Positions 25,474 to 32,927 of a stretch of DNA of 64,000 nt are shown in pieces. Position numbers and translations under genes: made by a program. The DNA comes from Bradyrhizobium stylosanthis (lineage in GTDB: Bacteria; Pseudomonadota; Alphaproteobacteria; Rhizobiales; Xanthobacteraceae), in contig NZ_LVEM01000001.1 of NCBI RefSeq assembly GCF_001641335.1, positions 2,047,333 to 2,111,332 of the forward strand, read 5' to 3'. Below the pieces are notes generated by a model. The model was not told the origin of the DNA and did no database searches. It saw only the letters and a list, made by a program, of their open reading frames with translations. Numbering within the stretch: the stretch's first letter is position 1; every line of letters starts with the position of its first letter.

Positions 25474-25497
25474 ATTATGATATTCAAATACACGAAT
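25474..25497. promoter_or_regulatory. ATTC-N8-GAAT operator between soxW and the divergent 239-residue gene
   Basis: ATTCAAATACACGAAT at 25482-25497 matches exactly the ATTC-N8-GAAT box I recall for the persulfide-responsive repressor SqrR of Rhodobacter. It overlaps the shared 10-mer ATTATGATAT (25474-25483). The intergenic gap is only 47 bases, so one bound dimer could repress both directions. The sequence match is direct; the regulator is inferred from the two-cysteine ArsR genes in the cluster. Confidence 0.65.
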
Positions 25498-25516
25498 GTG
25501 ACAAGGATTTCCGATC

Positions 25517-26236
25517 TTGCGCTGCATCATCGCCCTGCTGGCATGGCTGGCTTCGACCGTGCTCATTCTCGGCGCCGAGGCCGGCAAATCTGCTGACTTT
25601 GCATCGGCAATGGCGCCGATCATGGCCAATCTGCGCACCGCCGCGAGCTATGCACGCACTGGAAACATCGCGCTGGCCCAGATGGAAACCGACGAGGCGG
25701 TGGCCGCGTGGAAGCGACTTGCGCCAACCGCGTCCGGCTCCCTGCCCGTTTATGCCGCGGCCGCGCTGGCGGAATTTCTCGATCGCGGCGGCGAGCGGCT
25801 CACCACAGCAACGCGCGCACTGGATGGCGGAGACAATGTCGCCGCCGGCCGCGAGCTGCTCGCACTTCGCCAGTCCTTTCATGAGCTGAGGCGTCGTGCG
25901 GGCCTCTACGATCTCGGCGACTGCGTCTTCGAGGTCGCGCCGTCAATGGAGAAGCTGCGCATCGCGGCCACGCGGTATGGTGGGCAGACCGCGCCGGCGA
26001 ACGCCGAGGACACCGTTGCCGCCGCAGGCGCATTTCGCGACCGTCTGCAGCGCTGTAACGATTGGGCAAGCCCCGAGATCGCGGAGAAGAGCGAATTCCG
26101 TCGCCTGATCGATGGCGCGATCGCCAGCAGCGGCGCAATCGCGCATGCGGCGATGGCCGGCGACGGGCCGCTGGTGCATCGCTACCTGATCGAGCTGCAG
26201 TCCTATGCCCAGCTGCTCGATTTCCGCTACGGCTAG
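25517..26236 (+). CDS. Exported protein of unknown function in sox cluster
   Basis: A 239-residue protein I do not recognise. It has a signal peptide (MRCIIALLAWLASTVLILGAEA) and a mature part rich in alanine and predicted helix with repeats of the type LRTAASYARTGNIALAQMETDEA, which recalls helical-bundle periplasmic proteins such as cytochrome c' or imelysin-like domains, but there is no CxxCH. Two cysteines (in DLGDCVFEV and LQRCNDWAS) could pair. The start is a TTG at 25517 preceded by AAGGA. It is divergent from soxW through a candidate sulfur-sensor operator and convergent with soxV (4-base overlap). Confidence 0.75.
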   Translation: MRCIIALLAWLASTVLILGAEAGKSADFASAMAPIMANLRTAASYARTGNIALAQMETDEAVAAWKRLAPTASGSLPVYAAAALAEFLDRGGERLTTATRALDGGDNVAAGRELLALRQSFHELRRRAGLYDLGDCVFEVAPSMEKLRIAATRYGGQTAPANAEDTVAAAGAFRDRLQRCNDWASPEIAEKSEFRRLIDGAIASSGAIAHAAMAGDGPLVHRYLIELQSYAQLLDFRYG

Positions 26237-26964
26237 CCGATACTGGTCAGCCCGGGGAATCGCTCCAGCAACCATTCCGAGACCACCGGCATCAGGCCGG
26301 TGAGAAACATCAGACCGGTCGCGACCAGAAAGGCGCCCATAGTCTTCTCGACCAGGCCGAGATGCCGGCGCACGCGGCCGAGCAGCGCGATAAATCTGCC
26401 GGTAAAGGCGGCCGCGATCAGGAACGGAATGCCGGTTCCGATCGAATAAGCGAACAGCAGCAGCGCGCCGCGTCCAGTGGTGTCCTCCGATCCTGCCATC
26501 AGCAGGACGGCGGCGAGGATGGGGCCGGCGCAGGGCGTCCAGCCGAACGCAAATGCCAGGCCCATGACGAAGGCCCCAGCCACGCCGGCCGGCCGATGGT
26601 CGACCTGTACGGTCGCGCTGCGATAGAGCAGCGGAATCCGCAGCACGCCGAGGAAGTGCAGGCCCATGACGATGATCAGGCCGCCGGCGACCATGCCGAG
26701 CGTCGACAGATGTGCCGAGATGAAGCGTCCCGCGATCGACGCGGTCGAGCCGAGCGCGACGAAAACCAGCGAGAAACCGGTCACGAAAGCCAGGGCGGAG
26801 ACAAGGACGCGCGGCCGCAGATCCGGCCTGTCGCCGGACAGATCCGTGACGGAGACGCCGGCCATGTAGCAGAGGAAGGGCGGCACGAGGGGCAGGATGC
26901 AGGGCGACAGAAACGACAACAGGCCAGCGACGAAAGCCGCGCCAAGCGTGACGTCCAAGGTCAT
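26233..26964 (-). CDS. soxV: SoxV/CcdA, membrane thiol-disulfide electron transporter
   Basis: A 243-residue inner-membrane protein of the CcdA/DsbD family with six hydrophobic segments. The two redox cysteines are Cys22 in SFLSPCILPLVPP and Cys145 in FGWTPCAGPIL, both with the family proline context. It carries electrons from cytoplasmic thioredoxin to periplasmic SoxW and SoxS. In a sox context the name soxV is used. It is divergent from soxS over 74 bases, with AT-rich operator-like sequence between them. Confidence 0.9.
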   Translation of the reverse strand: MTLDVTLGAAFVAGLLSFLSPCILPLVPPFLCYMAGVSVTDLSGDRPDLRPRVLVSALAFVTGFSLVFVALGSTASIAGRFISAHLSTLGMVAGGLIIVMGLHFLGVLRIPLLYRSATVQVDHRPAGVAGAFVMGLAFAFGWTPCAGPILAAVLLMAGSEDTTGRGALLLFAYSIGTGIPFLIAAAFTGRFIALLGRVRRHLGLVEKTMGAFLVATGLMFLTGLMPVVSEWLLERFPGLTSIG

Positions 26965-26977
26965 TGCGCCTCATCCC

Positions 26978-27006
26978 TATTACATATACGAATTTAATGA
27001 TATAAA
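26978..27006. promoter_or_regulatory. AT-rich divergent promoter/operator region between soxV and soxS
   Basis: A 29-base AT-rich tract within GC-rich DNA. It contains TATTACATATACGAAT (26979-26994), which has the GAAT half of the ATTC-N8-GAAT box with a degenerate left half, and TTAATGATATAAA, which shares ATGATAT with the soxX and soxW upstream regions. It probably contains both promoters and a weaker sulfur-sensor site. Confidence 0.45.
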
Positions 27007-27038
27007 CCGTCGAGGAAGTCCAGAGGACCGTTACCGGA

Positions 27039-27410
27039 ATGAACCGAATCATCACCCTGCTCGCGCTGACTATGGCGTTCGCGCTGCCGGCCGCGAGATC
27101 GCGCGCTGCGGAGCTCGTCATGTTCGAGCGACCCGGCTGCGTCTGGTGCGCGCGCTTCGACGCCGAGATCGCGCCGATCTACGCCAAAACCGAGGAAAGC
27201 CGGGCCGCGCCGCTGCGCCGGGTCGACCTGAACGGCCCCCTGCCGGCCGATCTCGCCGGAATCGATCCCGGCGTCTTCACGCCGACCTTCGTCGTGGTAA
27301 AAGACGGCCGTGAGATCGGACGCATTCGCGGCTATCCGGGGGATGCCTTCTTCTTCGGCCTCTTGGACCGGATCCTGTCCAGCACAGGATCCGAACCGGC
27401 CAGGTTGTGA
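27039..27410 (+). CDS. soxS: SoxS, periplasmic thioredoxin-like reductant of SoxY
   Basis: A 123-residue exported thioredoxin-like protein: signal MNRIITLLALTMAFALPAARSRA, then LVMFERPGCVWCARFDAEI with the C34-V-W-C37 active site, and a TPTFVVVKDG cis-proline region. In Paracoccus and relatives SoxS reactivates oxidised SoxY. First gene of a rightward transcript soxS, ArsR-type regulator, YeeE/YedE. Confidence 0.9.
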   Translation: MNRIITLLALTMAFALPAARSRAAELVMFERPGCVWCARFDAEIAPIYAKTEESRAAPLRRVDLNGPLPADLAGIDPGVFTPTFVVVKDGREIGRIRGYPGDAFFFGLLDRILSSTGSEPARL

Positions 27411-27447
27411 CCGCTCTTACGGATTTTGCTCAGAGGACTTTGACGCA

Positions 27448-27798
27448 ATGCCGTTGCCAAAGCTGAAGGAGATCGAGGGCTCCGCCGAACTCGAGCAGAT
27501 GATCGAGAAGGCGCGCGAGGCGAGCGACATGCTCAAGGCGCTGTCGCACGAGTCCCGCTTGCTGCTGCTCTGCATCCTCGCCGAGGGCGAGAAATCCGTG
27601 ACCGAGCTCGAACAGTTCCTCGGCGAGCGGCAGTCGACCGTCTCGCAGCAACTCGCGCGGCTGAGACTTGATCGGCTGGTCACGACCCGCCGTGACGGCA
27701 AGACAATCTACTACAGCCTCGCCAACGAGGATGTCCGCAAGATTCTGACGGCCATCTACGACGTGTTCTGCGAGCCGGTCCGCCGGCGGCGCCGGTAG
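27448..27798 (+). CDS. soxR: ArsR-family persulfide sensor (SoxR/BigR/SqrR type)
   Basis: A 116-residue winged-helix repressor. Cys42 (LLLLCILAEGEKS) and Cys108 (YDVFCEPVRRRRR) are 66 residues apart, matching the persulfide-sensing pair of BigR; recognition helix QSTVSQQLARLRLDRLV and wing RRDGKTIYYSL follow family pattern. It should repress sox genes until sulfane sulfur forms a tetrasulfide between the cysteines. The ATG at 27448 was chosen because AGAGGA precedes it and gives the exact BigR numbering. Second two-cysteine ArsR in the module. Confidence 0.9.
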   Translation: MPLPKLKEIEGSAELEQMIEKAREASDMLKALSHESRLLLLCILAEGEKSVTELEQFLGERQSTVSQQLARLRLDRLVTTRRDGKTIYYSLANEDVRKILTAIYDVFCEPVRRRRR

Positions 27799-27872
27799 TT
27801 TTCCGCGCTGGATTTTCGCACCCCTCCGGCGCAGACTGCCCCAAGAGACAGAACAAGCATCTTGCGGGAGGA

Positions 27873-28952
27873 ATGCTGAGCCCTTCGACCATAGCGTTCG
27901 CATGCGGGCTTGCCGCCGGCGCCGTGCTCGGCGTTGCCGGCCGTGCCGGTCGATTCTGCACATTGGCGATGCTCGAAGACGCGTTCTTCGGCGCGGATTT
28001 GCGCCGGCTGAAATCTTTTGCACTGGCTGCGGCCGTAGCGCTGCTGGCGACCCAGACGCTCGTTGCATTTGGCATCGTCGATCTGTCGCGGTCGATCTAC
28101 CTGACATCGTCGATCGGGCTTGGCGGAGCGATTATCGGCGGGCTGATGTTCGGCATCGGCATGGCGCTGGTCGGCACCTGTGGCTTCGGCACGCTGGTGC
28201 GTGTCGGCGGCGGTGACCTGCGCGCCATCGTGGTCTTTCTCGTGCTCGGCCTGTCGGCACTTGCCACCATGCGCGGCATAACCGGCATGCTCCGCGTGGC
28301 CCTGATCGAGCCATTGTCTCTGCAGCTTCCCGAGGGAAACACGCAGACGCTGACGTCCCTGCTTGGCGCAGGTGGCACGGCGCGTGCGATCCTCGTCGTG
28401 GCCATCGCCGCCGCGCTTGCCTTCTGGGCGCTCGCAGACGGCAAGCTGATCCGCTCGCCGCGACTGCTCGCTTCCGGCCTTGCCGTCGGCGCTGCAATCG
28501 CGTTCGGGTGGTTCGCAACGGGGTGGCTTGCGGACGACGAGTTCGATCCGGTGCGGGTCTCCTCGCTGACCTTCGTGGCGCCTCTCGGCGATACCATCCT
28601 CTATATCGCCACCTTCTCCGGGGCGCGGCTGAACTTCGGCATCGGCTCGGTCGCCGGCGTCATCGCGGGCTCGTTTGCCGCGGCGATGCTCGCGCGCGGC
28701 TTCCGCTGGGAGGCCTGCGACGATGCCCGCGAATTGAAGCGTCACATGATCGGGGCGCTGTTGATGGGCATTGGCGGCATCATGTCGATGGGCTGCACTA
28801 TCGGTCAAGGCCTCAGCGCGTTCTCGACGCTTGCGATCTCGGCTCCGATGACAATGCTCGCGATCGCCTGCGGGGCGCGGCTCGGGCTGGAGTTCACGAT
28901 GACCGGAGAGTGGCTGCCCGCGGTGCGCAGGCTGTTCGGCGCCTCGACTTGA
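27873..28952 (+). CDS. Full-length YeeE/YedE-type sulfur transporter (SoxT-like)
   Basis: A 359-residue inner-membrane protein with about nine to ten hydrophobic segments and an internal repeat. Cysteine motifs GRAGRFCTLAMLEDAF, ALVGTCGFGTLVRVGGG and IMSMGCTIGQGLSAFS match the YeeE/YedE pattern. GGGAGGA directly precedes the ATG. Its place after soxS and soxR is that of soxT, implicated in sulfur-compound transport in several sox clusters. Distinct from the YeeE/YedE protein at 15829-16914. Confidence 0.86.
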   Translation: MLSPSTIAFACGLAAGAVLGVAGRAGRFCTLAMLEDAFFGADLRRLKSFALAAAVALLATQTLVAFGIVDLSRSIYLTSSIGLGGAIIGGLMFGIGMALVGTCGFGTLVRVGGGDLRAIVVFLVLGLSALATMRGITGMLRVALIEPLSLQLPEGNTQTLTSLLGAGGTARAILVVAIAAALAFWALADGKLIRSPRLLASGLAVGAAIAFGWFATGWLADDEFDPVRVSSLTFVAPLGDTILYIATFSGARLNFGIGSVAGVIAGSFAAAMLARGFRWEACDDARELKRHMIGALLMGIGGIMSMGCTIGQGLSAFSTLAISAPMTMLAIACGARLGLEFTMTGEWLPAVRRLFGAST

Positions 28953-29360
28953 CGGACCGGCACTTCGTTTTGGCAGGCGCACTCAATTGCACCGCGGCTC
29001 CCACTCCGTATCTCGCGACCGTAGCTCCTCGCTCGAGCTTGAGGCTGGATAGGCGAATATGGCTGATGCTCTAATATCATCGCCAATCCAGTTTGGAGGG
29101 GCGATGATCAGTCGCGAACTAAAAGGATCTGCTGCTCGGACATGACCGCCCGTGTCCGCTTTGCCCAAAACCTAGTGGTACGGGCTCTAAGCGCTCGGCC
29201 CTGCTGTACGATCGTGCGCGCTGCAATACTCCAACAATGACGTCGCAATGGATTTCGGATTTCTGCTGCGATAAGCCAAGCTCACCATGCGATCAGAATT
29301 CTCAACGCGATGGACGAGGAAAAGTCGACTAAACTATGCGAAGCTGCGAGGTACCGTCCG
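28953..29360. other. Gene-free stretch at the right edge of the sox module
   Basis: About 410 bases with lower GC than the flanking genes and only short open frames without motifs on either strand. Islands in the guaA end usually carry a tyrosine integrase here; I looked for an R-H-R-Y type coding frame and saw none. A small remnant cannot be excluded. Confidence 0.4.
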
Positions 29361-29378
29361 GCAGCACTACTCCCACTC
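29361..29378. repeat. guaA 3'-end 18-bp repeat (candidate att site, right junction)
   Basis: GCAGCACTACTCCCACTC, identical to 13899-13916 and in the same orientation. Here it covers the last codons and stop of guaA on the - strand plus six bases beyond. Together the two copies bracket 15.5 kb holding the whole sox module. Confidence 0.6.
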
Positions 29379-30965
29379 AATCGTCCCCGGCGGTTTGCTC
29401 GTCACGTCGTACACCACCCGGTTCACGCCCTTCACCTCGTTGATGATGCGCGTCGCGGTCTCGCCCAAGAACTTCATGTCGAACTGATAGAAGTCCGCGG
29501 TCATGCCGTCCGTTGACGTGACGGCACGCAGGCCCACGACGTAGTCGTAGGTGCGGCCGTCGCCCATGACGCCGACCGTCTTCACCGGGAGCAGCACCGC
29601 AAAGGCCTGCCAGATGTCGTCGTAGAGGCCGTGCTTGCGGATCTGGTCGATGTAGACGGCGTCAGCTTTGCGCAGGATGTCGAGCTTGTCCCGGGTGATG
29701 TCGCCGGGGCAGCGGATGGCGAGGCCCGGGCCCGGGAACGGGTGGCGGCCGACGAAGATTTCGGGGAGGCCCAGCTCGTAGCCGAGCTTGCGGACCTCGT
29801 CCTTGAACAGCTCGCGCAGGGGCTCGACGAGCTTCATGTTCATGCGCTCGGGCAGACCGCCGACATTGTGGTGCGACTTGATCGTCACCGAAGGGCCGCC
29901 GGTGAAGGAGACGCTCTCGATCACGTCGGGGTAGAGCGTGCCCTGCGCCAGGAAGTCGGCGCCGCCGAGCTTCTTGGCCTCCTGCTCGAACACCTCGATG
30001 AAGAGGCGGCCGATTGTCTTGCGCTTCTTCTCGGGGTCGGTGACGCCTTCGAGCTCGCCGAGGAATTGCTTGGAGGCATCCACGTGCACGAGCGGGATGT
30101 TGTAGTGGTGGCGGAACAGATCGACGACGGTCTTGGCTTCGTCGAGGCGCAGCATGCCGTGATCGACGAAGACGCAGGTGAGCTGGTCGCCGATGGCTTC
30201 GTGGATCAGCACGGCCGCGACGGCGGAATCGACGCCGCCGGAGAGACCGCAGATCACCTTGCCCTTGCCGACCTGCTGGCGGATCTTCTGGATCTCCTCC
30301 TCGCGGAAGGCGCGCATGGTCCAGTCGCCGGTGAGGCCGGCGATCTTGCGCACGAAGTTGCGGATCAGCTTTGCGCCGTCGGGCGTGTGCACCACTTCGG
30401 GGTGGAACATCAGGCCGTAATATTTGCGCTTCTCGTCCTGGATGATCGCGAAAGGCGCGTTCGGCGAGGTGCCGGCGACCGAGAAGCCCGGCGGCATCTT
30501 GGTGATGCGGTCGCCATGGCTCATCCAGACCTGGTTCTTGCTGCCTGACGACCAGACGTCCTCGAACAGCTTGCTGTCGGCCTTGACCTCGACATCGGCG
30601 CGGCCGAATTCGCGGTGATGGCCGCCCTCGACCTCGCCGCCGAGCTGGGCCGCCATGGTCATCTGGCCGTAGCAGATGCCCATCACGGGCACGCCGGAAG
30701 CGAAGATGAGCTGCGGGGCGCGGGGCGAGCCGGCTTCGTGCACCGACTCGGGGCCGCCGGAGAGGATCACCGCTTTCGGCTTCATCTCCTTGAAGGCCTC
30801 TTCGGCCTTGTTGAACGGGACGATCTCGCAATAGACGCCGTCCTCGCGCACGCGACGCGCGATCAGCTGCGTCACCTGGCTGCCGAAGTCGACGATGAGA
30901 ATCTTGTCATGCGCCGAGGCCACCGAGGGCGTCGACGCGGAGCGGTCGTTCTGTGCTGCTGTCAT
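29367..30965 (-). CDS. guaA: GMP synthase (glutamine-hydrolysing)
   Basis: A 532-residue enzyme that converts XMP to GMP. The N-terminal class I amidotransferase domain has [11 protein letters not shown] and the catalytic cysteine in MGICYGQM; the ATP-pyrophosphatase domain has the P-loop [13 protein letters not shown]; the C-terminal dimerisation domain ends PPGTIEWE. The ATG at 30965 gives a normal protein length; upstream in-frame codons would add an unconserved tail. The 3' end is duplicated at 13899. guaB lies 16 kb away in the same window. Confidence 0.97.
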   Translation of the reverse strand: MTAAQNDRSASTPSVASAHDKILIVDFGSQVTQLIARRVREDGVYCEIVPFNKAEEAFKEMKPKAVILSGGPESVHEAGSPRAPQLIFASGVPVMGICYGQMTMAAQLGGEVEGGHHREFGRADVEVKADSKLFEDVWSSGSKNQVWMSHGDRITKMPPGFSVAGTSPNAPFAIIQDEKRKYYGLMFHPEVVHTPDGAKLIRNFVRKIAGLTGDWTMRAFREEEIQKIRQQVGKGKVICGLSGGVDSAVAAVLIHEAIGDQLTCVFVDHGMLRLDEAKTVVDLFRHHYNIPLVHVDASKQFLGELEGVTDPEKKRKTIGRLFIEVFEQEAKKLGGADFLAQGTLYPDVIESVSFTGGPSVTIKSHHNVGGLPERMNMKLVEPLRELFKDEVRKLGYELGLPEIFVGRHPFPGPGLAIRCPGDITRDKLDILRKADAVYIDQIRKHGLYDDIWQAFAVLLPVKTVGVMGDGRTYDYVVGLRAVTSTDGMTADFYQFDMKFLGETATRIINEVKGVNRVVYDVTSKPPGTIEWE

Positions 30966-31115
30966 GGCAAGCAGATACGCGATGAGCCCCCTGCCCGCAA
31001 CCGCGCTCGCTCGCGCGCCCACATGCTTCTTTGGGCATGGACAAACGGATATAGGTAAGTATTATTGACCTAATTTGCCCCGCCAGCAAACAGGGGCCGA
31101 TCAGGGAGGAATGCC

Positions 31116-31487
31116 ATGTCTTCGCATCATCAGCCATCGACGCTTGCCGCGCTCGGCCGGACCTGGGTCGAGGCCTGGAACGCGCGCGATCTCGAGCGCG
31201 TGCTGACGCTTTACGACGAGGCCGCCGTGATGACCTCGGACCGGATTCCGGCGATGGGGTTCGATGCCACCGGCACGGTGCGGGGTAAGGAGGCGCTGCG
31301 GGCCTATTGGAGCAAGGCGCTCGGGCTGCTGCCGGGGCTGCACTTCACGCTGATCGATGTGTTCGTCAGCCCTGACAGCGTGGTGGTGTTTTACGAGAAC
31401 GAGCGGGGGAAGACGATCTGCGAATATCTGCGGGTGAATGAGGCGGGGCTGATCGTGCAGGGGTCGGCGAACCATTTGCCGCATTGA
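31116..31487 (+). CDS. SnoaL-like/NTF2-fold small protein
   Basis: A 123-residue protein with the cone-shaped NTF2/SnoaL fold signature: TWVEAWNARDLERVLTLYDEAAVMTS, GKEALRAYWSKAL, FTLIDVFVSPDSVVVFYENE. Such proteins are small-molecule binding or isomerase-like; no specific activity can be assigned. GGAGGA precedes the ATG. It stands alone between guaA (divergent) and a repeat-rich gap. Confidence 0.8.
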   Translation: MSSHHQPSTLAALGRTWVEAWNARDLERVLTLYDEAAVMTSDRIPAMGFDATGTVRGKEALRAYWSKALGLLPGLHFTLIDVFVSPDSVVVFYENERGKTICEYLRVNEAGLIVQGSANHLPH

Positions 31488-31524
31488 TATTTGCGATCTT
31501 GCGCCGCGCCGCCACTCGCTCTCC

Positions 31525-31690
31525 GTCATCCCCGCGCGACAGCGAAGCCGTCGTCGCCGGAGGTGCGAGTGGCGCGATGCCAAAGCATCGCGCCGGGAGC
31601 CTCGAAGGATGCACGGCCGAGCTGGCAGCCGAGGCTGTCGCCTTCGAGGCTCGCCCTGCTTCGCAGGGCGCGCACCTCAGGGGTGACGGT
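31525..31690. repeat. Long palindromic intergenic repeat
   Basis: Opens CGTCATCCCCGCGCGACAGC and closes CACCTCAGGGGTGACGG, with internal complementary arms (GGCTCGCCCTGCTTCGCAGGG). A large folded non-coding element of the kind found between Bradyrhizobium genes. No protein is supported. Confidence 0.6.
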
Positions 31691-31719
31691 CAGCTAGTTG
31701 GGCGCGCTATTTCCGCAGG

Positions 31720-31813
31720 CGTCATTGCGAGGAGCCCTTGCGACGAAGCAATCCAGACTGCTGCCGCGGATGCATTTCTGGATTGCTTCCTCGCTTCGCT
31801 CCTCGCAATGACG
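31720..31813. repeat. Palindromic repeat, CGTCATTGCGAGGAG type
   Basis: CGTCATTGCGAGGAG at the left end pairs with CTCCTCGCAATGACG at the right end, and GAAGCAATCCAG pairs with CTGGATTGCTTC inside, giving a stem of about 40 bp. This is a characteristic repeat family of Bradyrhizobiaceae chromosomes. It could also act as a transcript-end structure for the upstream gene. Confidence 0.85.
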
Positions 31814-31866
31814 GCGGCGCGGGCCTGCGCTAACACTGCCCGCCGGCTCTGACACAGGACACCCCG

Positions 31867-32199
31867 ATGAAACTCCCCACCTCCCCCTTCACCGTCACCG
31901 ACTGGAGCAAGGTCGAGGCCACCACGCACGCCGGCGAGACCGGTCAGGCCAAGTGGCGCACGCTCAATATCGGCGATCTCCGGGTGCGGATGGTCGAGTA
32001 TTCGCCGGGCTATCTCGCCGACCATTGGTGCGATCGCGGCCACGTGCTCTACGTGCTCGCGGGTGAGCTCGATTCAGAGCTGCGCGACGGGCGCAAGTTC
32101 AAGCTGACGGCGGGGATGAGCTACCAGGTTTCGGACTTCGGCGACGCCGCGCACCGGTCCTCGACGGCCACCGGTGCCACGCTTTTCATCGTCGATTGA
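31867..32199 (+). CDS. DHCW-motif cupin-fold protein
   Basis: A 110-residue single-domain cupin. The motif YSPGYLADHWCDRGHVLYVLAGEL matches the small family named for a DHCW-like motif and supplies His and Cys in the position of cupin metal ligands; KLTAGMSYQVSDFGDAAHRS forms the second cupin motif. Reaction unknown. Stands alone before the cold-shock gene. Confidence 0.82.
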   Translation: MKLPTSPFTVTDWSKVEATTHAGETGQAKWRTLNIGDLRVRMVEYSPGYLADHWCDRGHVLYVLAGELDSELRDGRKFKLTAGMSYQVSDFGDAAHRSSTATGATLFIVD

Positions 32200-32467
32200 G
32201 GTGCGCCAGGACGGTTAATTTGCACCGCAAAATAGCAAAGTTTCGCGGCATCCCGAGCCACGGGTGGTGCCTTGAAGTGGCCCCAAATTCTCGCTATATT
32301 GTGATCATCGATACTTGGCCGAACGACTGGGCCGCTTCGCTTCGTTTCAGACGGGCGCGCACGTTTCCAGATGAATTCTCCAAACATCGACTCATCAGGG
32401 CTATGGGCGCAATGCTGCGCACCGGCCCACGTGCGTAACCTCATCTAACTAACTAAAGGAAATTCCC
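32200..32467 (+). promoter_or_regulatory. Promoter and probable long 5' UTR of the cold-shock gene
   Basis: A 268-base gene-free gap before cspA with much lower GC than its neighbours (for example 32281-32320). Cold-shock mRNAs often have long structured leaders that act as temperature sensors; position and composition suit this, but no conserved cold box was recognised. A short + frame through this region has no motif. Confidence 0.4.
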
Positions 32468-32677
32468 ATGGCTATGGGCACCGTGAAGTGGTTCAACACC
32501 CAAAAGGGTTATGGTTTCATCCAGCCGGACGACGGCCAGAAGGACGTGTTCGTGCACATCAGCGCCGTCGAGCGCGCTGGCCTCTCCTCGCTCAACGAGG
32601 GTCAGAAGGTCTCGTTCGACATCGTCGCCGACCGCCGCAGCGGCAAGTCGTCGGCTGACAATCTCCGCGTCGGCTAA
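32468..32677 (+). CDS. cspA: Cold-shock protein (CspA family)
   Basis: A 69-residue OB-fold nucleic-acid chaperone. RNP1 is [10 protein letters not shown] and RNP2 DVFVHISAV; the N-terminus GTVKWFNTQ is canonical. It binds single-stranded RNA/DNA in the cytoplasm. AAAGGAA precedes the start, and a strong intrinsic terminator follows at 32729-32764. Specific paralogue name within the family is uncertain. Confidence 0.93.
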   Translation: MAMGTVKWFNTQKGYGFIQPDDGQKDVFVHISAVERAGLSSLNEGQKVSFDIVADRRSGKSSADNLRVG

Positions 32678-32728
32678 CGCCTGCGCAACGTTCTGACCGC
32701 GGACGTACCGGCAGAACGCTAGAAAACG

Positions 32729-32764
32729 AAAGCCCCGCGACCGGGACCGGTCTGCGGGGCTTTT
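32729..32764 (+). terminator. Rho-independent terminator of cspA
   Basis: AAAGCCCCGC pairs with GCGGGGCTTT around a GC-rich loop and is followed by TTTTGCTTTT. A textbook intrinsic terminator 50 bases after the cspA stop. Confidence 0.9.
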
Positions 32765-32821
32765 GCTTTTGGGCCCGGATGACAACGTCGATCAAAGATG
32801 GTGTCGCCTGGATGGCGGTGC

Positions 32822-32911
32822 CGTAGGGTGGGCAAAGGCGCTCTTGCGCCGTGCCCACCATCTCTGCGCAACGGGCAAATCGTGGGCACGCTTCGCTTTG
32901 CCCACCCTACG
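32822..32911. repeat. Palindromic repeat, CGTAGGGTGGGCAAAG type
   Basis: CGTAGGGTGGGCAAAG at the left pairs with CTTTGCCCACCCTACG at the right, with a second pair (CGTGCCCAC/GTGGGCACG) inside. It lies between the cspA terminator and the convergent rsmB gene. Related in style to the GTAGGATGGGTAGAGCG elements at 57930 and 59123. Confidence 0.85.
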
Positions 32912-32927
32912 CGAGCCGCGCGAGAAG

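Noticed and set aside
28983..29168. Possible integrase remnant right of the sox module
   Set aside because: The 61-residue leftward frame shows none of the tyrosine recombinase residues.
31720..31813. CRISPR-like or small RNA array in the palindrome-rich gaps
   Set aside because: Repeats are imperfect inverted pairs, not regularly spaced direct repeats, and no cas genes are present.
32196..32438. An 80-residue open frame upstream of cspA
   Set aside because: No motif or ribosome site; it overlaps the probable cspA leader and promoter.
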